The notes beneath the pieces were generated by a model. The model was not told where the DNA came from, did no database searches, and saw only the letters and a program-made list of their open reading frames with translations. A stretch of DNA of 64,000 nucleotides from Rhodococcus jostii NBRC 16295 (lineage in GTDB: Bacteria > Actinomycetota > Actinomycetes > Mycobacteriales > Mycobacteriaceae), in contig NZ_BCWY01000033.1 in NCBI RefSeq assembly GCF_001894825.1, positions 35,921 through 99,920 of the forward strand, given 5' to 3'. Below, piece by piece: positions 1 through 9,800 of the stretch. The translations under genes were made by a program, and so were the position numbers. Position 1 is the stretch's first letter; the number at the start of each line of letters is the position of its first letter.

Positions 1-1
1 C

Positions 2-121
2 TTCAACGCGCAGGGCTACAGGTGGCGGTGGTCGGCGGCAGCGAACCTCGATATCACCCCGCTCGTCGACAACATCAGCAAAGCCCTCGGCGTCGTCGGG
101 GCGGTGGTCGCCCTCCTCTGA
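2..121 (+). CDS. C-terminal end of a small hydrophobic peptide gene (5' end outside window)
   Basis: A reading frame open from the left edge ends at TGA 119-121. The last 39 residues are visible: an aromatic/basic stretch (GYRWRW) and then a hydrophobic end, SKALGVVGAVVALL. The codon pattern is GC-rich at third positions, which favours a real gene, but its start and length cannot be seen. A strong hairpin follows 31 bp later and a subtilase gene follows on the same strand. I do not recognise the family. The hydrophobic tail would fit a small secreted or membrane-active peptide, and a substrate relationship with the neighbouring protease is only a guess. Confidence 0.4.
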   Translation, partial: FNAQGYRWRWSAAANLDITPLVDNISKALGVVGAVVALL

Positions 122-152
122 ACGTCGGCCGGCGGTCGAACCCCGTCCGACT

Positions 153-188
153 GCACCGTGTCCGGTGCCCTGGTGCCGGACACGGTGC
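153..188 (+). terminator. Strong hairpin between peptide gene and subtilase gene
   Basis: Two perfect 13-bp arms (GCACCGTGTCCGG and its complement) enclose a 10-nt loop. It sits downstream of the peptide stop codon and 44 bp before the subtilase start. No T-run follows, as is common in actinobacteria. It may end the upstream transcript or lower read-through into the protease gene. Confidence 0.6.
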
Positions 189-232
189 GCACCACTTCAC
201 TCGAATGATCCAACTCAATCAAGGACGACATC

Positions 233-1486
233 GTGATATCACACGGAAATTCTTACGGCGACAACGACGGCGACAACACGCTCGCCGCCCCCTCCGAGCC
301 CGAAGTCACGGGCAGCCACGTCGTCGTGTTCACGGAAGGCAACCGAAGGGACGGCGCGCAGACTCTCCGCGACGTTGCCGGACTGTCCGACGTGGCAAGC
401 AGCACCGAGTTCGAAGCAAGCGCGGTAGACCTGTCGGAGACGCGGGCAGCCGACGCCGTTGTGTTCGACGAATTGGGGATCGCGGTGGTGACCGCCGACC
501 CCGACCAACTGGCGACGCTGCAGGCCTCGGCCGCGGCAGAGGACGGCGCCGTGCTCTCCATCGAGCCGGAGTTGATGCACTACGCACTTTCGATCGGCAC
601 GGACCCTCGGGTGCAGGCCGAACTGACGAGTTTCGCCGATACGTCGGAGTTCACGTGGGGGCTGCACGCCACCAACGTCGCCGCATCAGCGTGCGGTGGC
701 TTCGGCGTCAAGGTCGCCGTCCTCGACACCGGTTTGGATCTGACACACCCCGATTTCGAGGGCCGCACCGTGACCGCCCAGTCGTTCGTGCCGGGCGCCG
801 GCCCGCAGGACGGGCACGGGCACGGCACCCACTGTGTCGGAACCGCGTGCGGTCCCAAGACCCCGAGCGGCACTCGGCGCTACGGCGTGGCCCACAAGGC
901 GGACATCTTCGTCGGCAAGGTGCTGTCCGACCAGGGGCGTGGACCCGACCGAGGAATTCTCGCCGGGATCGAATGGGCGATCGCGAACGGCTGCCAGGTG
1001 ATCTCGATGTCGCTCGGCGCGAACGTGGAAGCCGTGTCCGTTGCGTACGAGACGGTGGGCAGTCGGGCACTGGCGTCGGGGGCGTTGATCGTCGCGGCAG
1101 CGGGAAACAACGCGAACCGGGCGGCAGGGAAGATGGGATTTGTCGGCCCGCCCGCGAACAGTCCGTCGATCATGGCCGTCGCCGCGCTCGACTCGACGCT
1201 CGGGCTGGGCAACTTCTCGGCCCGCAGCAACCCGGTGATCGGTGGTCAGATCGACGTGGCAGGTCCCGGGGTGGGCGTGTTCTCCACCGTTCCCTTGCCG
1301 ACGCGGTACGGCTCGAAGAGCGGGACGAGCGTGGCCGCCCCGCACGTTGCCGGCATCGCGGCGTTGTGGTGCGAGGCAACCGGGCGCACGGGAACAGAAC
1401 TGTGGGCCGTCCTCACCCAGCAGGCCCGCAGACTCATGCTGCCCTCCCTCGACGTCGGATCGGGAATGATCCAGGCACCGGCATGA
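233..1486 (+). CDS. S8 family serine peptidase (subtilase), no visible signal peptide
   Basis: A 417-residue subtilisin-fold endopeptidase. The triad is visible: Asp165 in VAVLDTGLD, His197 in GHGTHCVGT, and Ser366 in SGTSVAAPH; the oxyanion Asn is Asn292 in AAAGNN. Residues 28-115 (VVVFTEG to VLSIEPE) look like a propeptide region ahead of the catalytic domain, which starts near 155. The N-terminus is Asp/Asn-rich (GDNDGDN), with no signal peptide or membrane segment, so the enzyme looks cytoplasmic or exported by another route. GTG 233 is chosen because AAGGACG lies just before it and no ATG fits. Its last codons overlap the ATG of the next gene (ATGA), so the two are translationally coupled. 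Substrate unknown; a role in processing the adjacent small peptide is possible but unproven. Confidence 0.9.
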   Translation: MISHGNSYGDNDGDNTLAAPSEPEVTGSHVVVFTEGNRRDGAQTLRDVAGLSDVASSTEFEASAVDLSETRAADAVVFDELGIAVVTADPDQLATLQASAAAEDGAVLSIEPELMHYALSIGTDPRVQAELTSFADTSEFTWGLHATNVAASACGGFGVKVAVLDTGLDLTHPDFEGRTVTAQSFVPGAGPQDGHGHGTHCVGTACGPKTPSGTRRYGVAHKADIFVGKVLSDQGRGPDRGILAGIEWAIANGCQVISMSLGANVEAVSVAYETVGSRALASGALIVAAAGNNANRAAGKMGFVGPPANSPSIMAVAALDSTLGLGNFSARSNPVIGGQIDVAGPGVGVFSTVPLPTRYGSKSGTSVAAPHVAGIAALWCEATGRTGTELWAVLTQQARRLMLPSLDVGSGMIQAPA

Positions 1487-1716
1487 TCGGCATCACCGTC
1501 ACCGTCGACGCCGACCACCTCGACAACATCGAGGCGGTCGGCGCGGCGCTGCGGCAACGCGGCATGCGCGTCGATCAGATACTGGGCACGATCGGAATCA
1601 TCTCCGGTGCTGTCGGAGACGAGGACCGCACCGTCCTCGAATCCGTTCCCGGAGTGCAGTCCGTCGAAACGGAGAACACCATTCGGATACCGCCGCCCGA
1701 CGCCGACCCGCAGTAG
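1483..1716 (+). CDS. Small propeptide-like (I9-like) protein coupled to the subtilase
   Basis: A 77-residue protein that starts inside the protease stop codon (ATGA overlap). It has the length and strand order expected of a ferredoxin-like beta-alpha-beta-beta-alpha-beta fold: ITVTVDADHLDNIEAVGAALRQ, then VDQILGTIGIISGAV, then LESVPGVQSVETENTIRIPP. The VPGVQSVE segment resembles the end of subtilisin propeptides (inhibitor family I9), in which a similar last strand contacts the enzyme. The inference is a stand-alone inhibitor or chaperone acting in trans on the co-translated protease. Small proteins of this kind beside S8 peptidases are sometimes labelled ketohydroxyglutarate aldolase in databases; nothing here supports aldolase activity. 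Confidence 0.7.
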   Translation: MIGITVTVDADHLDNIEAVGAALRQRGMRVDQILGTIGIISGAVGDEDRTVLESVPGVQSVETENTIRIPPPDADPQ

Positions 1717-1735
1717 CGGCGGTACCTCGAACGGA

Positions 1736-3628
1736 TCAGCTACCGCAGTTCGGTACGTCCACCGTGACGTTCGGCGAATCCACCAACGGCTGCACCGGAA
1801 CCCGGGCCTCACCCGGAGCGGTGGGTTCGGTGAGCTGGTACGTGATCTCCGTCGTCTTGCCGCGAGGGATCATCGCTCGCACGTTGAACACGGGGTGGTC
1901 GAGTTCGCTTCCGGTGAAGACGAATTGCTGGGTGCCGTTGATCGTCACCTTGTCGAGTGTCGCGCCTCGAGTGGCGAGCAACGACAGGTCGACGGCGTTG
2001 GTGCCCTTCGGTGAATTGCCGATGTTCTCGAACATCCCCGCAACGTAATCGGGGAACTCGCCTGCAGGGGTGTTGTTGGTCAGGCGCACCGTGACCGTCG
2101 AGGAGCGGGTGTCGCCGACACACGTGTCAGCCACATACTCGATCTCGCGCGTCAGGTAGTAGTCGAGCTTGTTTCCGCCCTGATTGTTCACCACCACACC
2201 CGCGTACGGCGCCGCGTCGTCCGGAACCACATTGCCGACCTTCGTCGTCGAAAGCACCTGCTGGAGTGCGGGGTCCGCGCTCCACACTGCGATCCGACCC
2301 TCTCCGGCGGCCTTGCCCAGTGCATCGAGCAGGGCCTGGGGGGATGACAGCTTGCCGGTCATCTTGTCGACCACTCGCGCGGCGACGGTCTGCAAGTACT
2401 GCTTGCGGGCGTTGTTGTCGTCGGCGAACCGCACATACGCGGTCGATTCGGTGAGCTCGACAACGTTGTCCTTGGTGATGACCTCGCCGTCGGGCATTGT
2501 GACCGGGCCGATGGCGCCGAGCACATAGCTGAGGGCGACGGGATCGGTCGCGACCACTCCATCCACCTCTTCGCCGGATTCCTGCGCCCACAGGGAACGC
2601 CAGATCTGTGCGGCATACGGGAAATGCGAACTCAGGTTGCTGTTCCGGAAGTCGGTCGTGGGCCGGCTGAGGCCGTACCGTGCGTCGTACTCGGGTCCGA
2701 GGTCGAGGGGTTGCTTGGCCAGCGACAGCTCCGAGTTGGCGCCGAGTGTGTCCACCTTCGCTCCGCCGTCGTTGGCGCGGACGATACCGAATCCACCCAG
2801 CAGGCCACCGGTTCCACGCGCTTCGGCGTTCGTCTGGAATCCGAGGAAGTAGTTTCGCGGCCCGTCCCCGCCGAGCATCGCCGGCACCACCTTGGCGGCG
2901 ATCGCCGTGTTGCTCAGCAGCTTCGACAGCTCTGCCGTCTGATCCTGCAACGCCGTGCGCGCCTCGTTCACCACACCGAGATAGGCGGCCTCGTCGACAT
3001 GCTGTGCCTGTTCCGACAGCGATTGCGCGGCAACCGATGTCTGATCCAGGACCGGGACGGCATCCCGTAGCGACTGCACGTTGACGCGGCCACCGCTCTC
3101 GATCAGCTGATCCGGGGCCAGCGTGCTGCCGGCGTCCACGGCTGGCGTCAGAACGTCGTGTGTGAGCCCCCGCACGACCTCGGATATCTGCTGAGAAGTT
3201 GCCAACGGGCTGCCGAGGACGGGAACAGCCGCTGTGATGCTCCACGGGATCGAGTGAGTGTTGTCGTAGGCGCGCGACGCGTACTTGTCGGCGTCGGAGG
3301 CTGACCGCTGGGCATCGGCGGTGTTCCCGTCGAGCAAGGCGTCCTTGGCGAGTTGCGCGTGACCGCGTGCCTCTTCGAGGTTCGCCTGCGCCTCGCGGGC
3401 GGTATAGCCGAGCCACGCACCGAAGGCTACGACGACCACCACGGCCACCGAGCCGCCGATGATCAGGCGGCGCCGCAGGCGATGTGCCCGCACCTGCGGT
3501 TGGTGTGTCCGGCGTTTACGGACACGTCGAACCGACGCGCTATCGGCCGCGTGAGCTCGGCCGTCCGAGCCACGATTGTCCGGGCCTGACGTGCCGAAAC
3601 CCGACGGGCCCGTGACGTTGTCGTCCAT
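1736..3628 (-). CDS. DUF4012 domain membrane protein
   Basis: A 630-residue protein with a cytoplasmic basic N-terminus (about 54 residues, many Arg), one membrane helix (LIIGGSVAVVVVVAFGAWLG, about 55-75) and a long extracytoplasmic part. The coiled-coil-like stretch after the membrane helix (AREAQANLEEARGHAQLAKDALL) and motifs such as NYFLGFQTNAEARGTGG and GLLGGFGIV are those of DUF4012 proteins, which often lie in exopolysaccharide clusters. That fits the tyrosine kinase, phosphatase and UDP-glucose dehydrogenase located beyond the NRPS. Start ATG 3628 has AGGAG about 9 nt upstream. The gene converges on the small coupled gene at 1716 with a 19-bp gap. Biochemical role unknown. Confidence 0.85.
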   Translation of the reverse strand: MDDNVTGPSGFGTSGPDNRGSDGRAHAADSASVRRVRKRRTHQPQVRAHRLRRRLIIGGSVAVVVVVAFGAWLGYTAREAQANLEEARGHAQLAKDALLDGNTADAQRSASDADKYASRAYDNTHSIPWSITAAVPVLGSPLATSQQISEVVRGLTHDVLTPAVDAGSTLAPDQLIESGGRVNVQSLRDAVPVLDQTSVAAQSLSEQAQHVDEAAYLGVVNEARTALQDQTAELSKLLSNTAIAAKVVPAMLGGDGPRNYFLGFQTNAEARGTGGLLGGFGIVRANDGGAKVDTLGANSELSLAKQPLDLGPEYDARYGLSRPTTDFRNSNLSSHFPYAAQIWRSLWAQESGEEVDGVVATDPVALSYVLGAIGPVTMPDGEVITKDNVVELTESTAYVRFADDNNARKQYLQTVAARVVDKMTGKLSSPQALLDALGKAAGEGRIAVWSADPALQQVLSTTKVGNVVPDDAAPYAGVVVNNQGGNKLDYYLTREIEYVADTCVGDTRSSTVTVRLTNNTPAGEFPDYVAGMFENIGNSPKGTNAVDLSLLATRGATLDKVTINGTQQFVFTGSELDHPVFNVRAMIPRGKTTEITYQLTEPTAPGEARVPVQPLVDSPNVTVDVPNCGS

Positions 3629-3847
3629 TGCTGCTCGGCTCCTGTCTGAGGGGTGTGCAGAGATTATCGTGACGTATCGCTCACACTGCCCCTCGTGTGG
3701 AGCGGTGATGATTTGCCCAGTATTGTCTAGGCCAGGTAACGAACCACGAGGCGCCCACGATGTAAGTCCCGTCGAGGCACGGCCTCACAACTTCGAGGTA
3801 CGGCTGAGTGGCGGGACAAATGTGTGTCAAGGCCCTGTGAGGGCGGG

Positions 3848-6800
3848 GTGGCGGAAGTGAGTTCATTTCCGCTTTCGCGTGCGCAACAAGCGCTGTGGTT
3901 CGCTCAGCAACTCGATCCCGACGTTCCGCTGACTATCGCCCAATATGTCGAGGTCCGCGGGTTCCTCGATCTCGACGCTTTGGTCGCGGCCACTGATCGC
4001 GCCTGCCGTGAACTGGAGTCCCCTGTCATTCGGTTGGTAGACGCGCCGGGGGAGCCGTGGCAATTGGTGGATCAGAGCATCAGCGATGCTCTCACCTACC
4101 TAGATCTGCGTGAATCCGACGACCCGGTTGGTGATGCGCGGCGCTGGATGGCCGAGTCGTACAGCCGGCCAATCGACGTGCTCGCCGATCGGTTGATTGC
4201 GGCCACGCTGCTGCACCTCGGCGACGGCCACTATTACTGGTACTCGTATGTACACCATCTGGTGATGGACGGACACGGCGCGATGGTGCTGATGAACCGG
4301 GTGGCCGAGCTCTACACCCATCGCCTGAATGGGACCGAGGCGCCGCAGTCCAACGCAATGAGTCTGCGCGAGTTGCACGACTCGGAGGAGGCGTACAGGC
4401 AGTCGAGCAGGTACGCGAAGGACCAGGATTACTGGGCCGCACGGACGGTGGAACTTCCCGCGCCGGCACGGCTGAGTCACCGGGCGGAGAGTTCGGGAGC
4501 ACAGTCGCGGGTCGCCAGCCGAATGATGGATCCCGAGGTTGCAACGCGAATCGAGGATCTCGCACGACTCTGGAACTCGTCGGACGTTCCGGTGGTGGTT
4601 GCTGCGTTTGCCGCCTATCTGAGTCGGCTGACGGGCACCACCGACATCGTCCTGACGCTCCCGGTCTCTGCCCGGACCACCGCTGCTGCACGGCGATCGG
4701 CCGGAATGGTCGCGAACACCGTGCCGCTGCGCCTGCGAGCGGACCCGGCCGTGGGGATTCGCGAGCTCGTACGTCGGGTGCAGCTCGAGTTGACTGGCGC
4801 GCTGAGACATCAGCGATTCAGATCCGAGGAGATGCGTTGCGCGGGCGTCGCTTCCACGCGCCGCGACTTCGGGCCCAGGGTCAACATCATGAACTTCTAC
4901 CGTCAGATCGCTCTCGGCGACCTGGTAGGCGAGTTCACCGTGCTCCCCGCGGGAAAGATTGACGACCTGGCGGTGAACCTTTACCCGTCGGTAGCAGGCC
5001 AAGCGACCCGCGTCGACTTCACCGCCAATCCACGGTTGTACAGCGACAACGAGGTCTCGGCCCTGCTGTCTCGCTTCATGAATTTCCTCGCCGCCTTCAC
5101 CGCGGCCGGGCCCGAAGACGTGCTCGGAGCACTGGAGGTACTGACCGCCGATGAGCGTGCGGAAGCGACGACCGAGAATCCCGGCCGTGCGCCCGACGCC
5201 GCGTTCCTGCACGAGTTGTTCCTCGACCGGGTCACCGACCGACCGGACGCGGTGGCTGTGACGTGTGGGGAACAGTCGCTCACGTACGCCGAACTCGACG
5301 AACGGTCCGCGGCGGTCGCCGCGTCGCTGAGTGAGACGGGAGTCGTCGCCGGCGACGTCGTGGCCGTCGTGCTGCCGCAGTCGCCGGATCTGATCGCCAC
5401 GATCATTGGCGTGGTACGCGCCGGCGGTGTCTACCTGCCCGTCGACCCGCAATACCCGCCCGAGCGCATCCAGTACCTGCTGGACGACGCCGAGCCGGTT
5501 GCGGTGATCGCAGACGCGGCTTCGCCGCCCGTGAGTACTTCTTACCCACGGGCGGTTAATAAGTACTCACGGGCGCGGAGCGCATACGTGATCTACACGT
5601 CCGGATCGACCGGCCGGCCGAAGGGCGTGCTGGTGACGCACGCCAATGTGCTGTCGCTGCTGACGAATACGCGGGACGAGTTCGGATTCGGGCCGGACGA
5701 CGTGTGGACGATGTTCCACTCAGCTGCCTTCGACTTCTCCGTGTGGGAGATGTGGGGCGCCCTCACCACCGGCGGCCGATTGGTTCTCGTCGACCACTTC
5801 ACGGCCCGTTCACCGCACGAATTCCAGGACTTGCTGGTCCGCGAGGGCGTGACCGTCCTCAACCAGACGCCGTCGGCATTCGGTCAGTTGGCTGAGGTCG
5901 ACGATCCCGCGGATCTGCCGGTGCGGCTGCTGATCTTCGGCGGCGAAGCGTTGGACCCGACACAGGTGTGGCCGTGGCTCGAACGCCATTCCGGAGTGCG
6001 CGCGGTCAACATGTACGGCATCACCGAAACCACCGTGCACGTCACCGCGGCTGAACTCGACCCCCCGGCCCACGACGCGTCGGCGACCATCGGCCGCGCG
6101 CTACCAGGGGTCCACACCTACGTACTCGACGGTGCGCTGCGACCGGTGCCGCCGGGCAGCGTGGGGGAGCTGTATGTCGCCGGGGCGCAGGTCTCCTCCG
6201 GATACCTCCACCGACCCTCGCTGACAGCAGAACGATTCGTCGCGAACCCGTTCGTCGCAGGCGCCGTGATGTACCGCTCCGGTGACCGTGTCCGGTATCG
6301 CGGCGGCGGTCGGCTCGATTACATCGGGCGCACCGACACCCAGGTGGAGCTGCGTGGATATCGGATCGAACCCGGCGAGATCGAAGCCGTGCTCCTGGGG
6401 CACCCCGACGTCGAACGGGCTGTAGTGGTTCTCCGCGACACGACCGTCGGACGGCGGCTCGTCGGCTATGTGGTGACGGACGCCGACCCTGCGACGCTGA
6501 CCCGGCACCTGCGTACGATCCTGCCCGACCACATGGTGCCCGGCGCACTGGTTTCCCTCCCGGCAATTCCGTTGACCGTCAACGGAAAGGTCGACCGCAC
6601 TGCACTGCCCGATCCGGGTGTTCTGACCGCGGACGGGCAGGGAACCCACACCCCTATCGAGGACGTGGTGGCCGACGTGTTCGCCGAGGTGCTCGGCGGC
6701 ACCGAAGTGGGGACGCGGCACAACTTCTTCGATCTGGGCGGCAATTCGCTGCTCGCGACCCGAGTGTCCGCACGCGTGAGCGCCGTCTTCGACATCGACG

Positions 6801-9800
6801 TGACGGTGAAGGACGTCTTCGAAGCCGCCACCGTCGCCGAGTTGGCCGCCCGTGTCGAAGAACGATCCGGTGCCGGGCGTCGGCGTCCGCCGCTACGACC
6901 CGTTACCGGCGACGGCCGCATCCCACTCTCGCCGGCGCAGCAGCGGATGTGGTTTGTCAACCAATTCGACACCGGTGCTGCGGGATACAACCTCCCGCTC
7001 GTCGTTCGACTCGACGGGGAACTGGACGTTCACGCCCTGGCGTCCGCGGCACACGACCTGATCGAACGGCACCGGACCCTGCGCACCGTGTACCCGTCCG
7101 ATGCCGACGGCGCGCACCAGGTCGTGCTCGACGCGGCTGACGTCGTGCTGGAGCTGGCGCCCATCGCGCTGCCCGAGGATGCGGTCGCCGCGCACCTGCG
7201 GGCGTTCGCCGACAACGGATTCGACGTCTCCGTCGAGGCACCGATCCGGTCGCGGCTGTATCGCGTCGGACCCGACGCGCACGTGTTCGCCCTCGTGGTG
7301 CATCACATCGCCGCCGACGCGTGGTCGCTGACCCCGCTGATCCGCGACACGATGACTGCGTACCAGGCCCGGCTCGCCGACCGCGGTCCCGAGTGGCCTC
7401 CGCTACCTGTGCAGTACAGCGACTACAGCGTATGGCAACGGGCAGTCCTCGAGGAAGCGTCCGCCGACACCCTGCGGCAGTACTGGCTCGACACGCTCGC
7501 AGACCTGCCCGAGCAGGTCACCGTGCCCGCCGACCACCCGCGCCCTGCGGCGGCGTCCGGTCACGCCGGCACCGTCGGCATCGAACTCGACGAGCAGGTG
7601 CACGACGCACTGAACGCGCTGGCACGCAACGGTCGGGCCACCACGTTCATGGTGCTGCACGCCGCGCTGGCGGCCGTCCTCTCGCGCTACAGCGGCAGCC
7701 GCGACGTTCCGATCGGTACCGCCGTCGCCGGCCGCACCGATCCGCAGCTCGACGACATGGTCGGGATGTTTGCCGGCACTCTCGTGTTACGCACCGCAGT
7801 CGACCCGTCGGCAACGTTCACGGAGTTGCTCGCCCACGTCCACGAACAAGACATTGCGGCTTACACGCACGCCGACATGCCGTTCGAGACCCTGGTCGAG
7901 TTGCTGAACCCGGCGCGGTCGACGTCCCATCACCCGCTGTTCCAGGTCGCGCTGTCGATGCAGCGCGGCCGTCCTGGCCAGGTGACACTGCCCGGGCTGA
8001 CGGTGACACCCGTCGGGGACGTCGTGGACCGGGCCAATTTCGATCTGCAGCTGACCGTCACCGAGTCCGGACCCGGCGGTCGCCTGCATCTTGACTTCGG
8101 TTACGACGCAGACCTGTACGACCACTCGTCGATCGAGCAGTTCGCGTCGCGGCTGGTGCGGTTCCTCGAGGCCGTCTGCGCGGACCCCCTGCTGCCGGTG
8201 GGTGACGTCGACCTGTTCGACGCCGCGGAGCGCGCCGCACTGGTGCCCGCTGTCGGTCCCGCTGCTCCCGCGCCGTCGACGCTGCGCGAAATCCTGACCC
8301 GCGGCGTCGTCGTCGCACCGGACGCTGTCGCGGTGTCCGGCGGGGGTGTCGAACTCACCTACCGCGAGCTGGACGCGCGCTCCGACGCCGTGGCACGTGA
8401 ACTCGCCGAGACCGGTGCGGGACCGGGAAGCCTGGTTCCGTGGGCAGATCCGAGGTCGGTGGACTCGGTGGTGCGTCTGTGGGCGATCGCGAAGACCGGC
8501 GCGGCACCGGTGCTGTTCGACCCCGCGCGCACCGCCTTCACCCCACGTGAGTGGGAAAGCGTGCCGGGGCACACCGTGCCACTCACGTCCGAGGTGGCGT
8601 ACGTCGTGTACACGTCGGGAACGACGGGCACACCCAAGGGCGCCGTCGTGACGCACGACGGTCTGGCCGCGCTCGCCGCCGACCTGCGCGAGCGGTACGC
8701 AGCCGGTCCCGGCTCGCGGATGGTGCACCGCGGTGCGGCCGGATTCGACATGACGCTGCTCGAGGTTCTGGTCGCGGGGGCGTCGGGAGCCACCCTGGTG
8801 GTCGCGGCGGACGCCGAATATGCCGGCCCGGCGCTCGCGGAACTGATGGCACGCGAACGCATCACCCACGCGTGCATGACACCGACGATCCTCGCCACCC
8901 TCGGCGATCGGGCGCTTCCGGATCTGCAGGTGCTGATGGTGGGCGGGGAGCGCCTCAGCCCCGAGTTGACGAACCGCTGGGCCGCCGGACGTCGCCTGTA
9001 CAACGCGTACGGCCCCGCCGAGACCACCATGTACTCCTTCAGCACCGGACCACTCGTCGCGAGGGAGCCGGTCTCGGTCGGCGCACCCGTGCACGGTGTG
9101 TCCGCGGTGGTACTCGACGACCGGCTCCGTCCGGTACCTCCGGGCCTGCCCGGGGAGCTGTATCTGGCGGGCAGCGGCCTGGCCCGCGGTTACCGGGATC
9201 AGCCACGTCTGACGGCGGAGCGGTTCGTCGCGGCGGACGATGGCACACGCCGGTACCGCACGGGTGACCTGGTGCGCTGGCGGAAGATTGCCGACGGATT
9301 CGAGCTGGAATATCTGGGCCGCAACGACTCTCAGATCAAGATGCGGGGAGTGCGCATCGAGCCGGCGGAGATCGACACCGTCACCGCCCGGCTCACCGAC
9401 GTCGCGTTCGCGGCCACCGTGGTACGCCTGACCGGTGCGGGCACCGAGATGCTGGTGTCCTACGTGCTGCCGAACGAGCACCTCGACACCCACGATCTGC
9501 GTCGTCGGCTCGCCGAAGTGTTGCCGTCGTACCTGGTGCCGACCGCCGTGGTGGTGCTCGACGCCGCACCGCCCACGGTGAACGGCAAACTCGACCTGCG
9601 GTCGCTGCCGCTGCCGGAACTGGCGGTCGCCGAGAACGCTGCGCCCGACACCGACACCGAACGCGCGGTGGCAGCGGTGTTCGCGGACGTCCTCGGAAGC
9701 GGCAGCGTGGGCCGGGGGACGCACTTCTTCGACGCGGGCGGCAACTCCCTGCTCGCCACACAGCTGACGGCGCGGCTCACCGACTCCCTGGGACACGCGG

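Noticed and set aside
22..1716. A 564-codon frame overlapping the subtilase gene
   Set aside because: Only its last 77 codons, from ATG 1483, are supported; the rest is an Arg-rich shadow of the protease gene.
3629..3847. Iron box search upstream of the first NRPS
   Set aside because: No sequence close to the IdeR consensus was found here or in 32669-32893, so iron regulation of the NRPS genes is not supported by the sequence.
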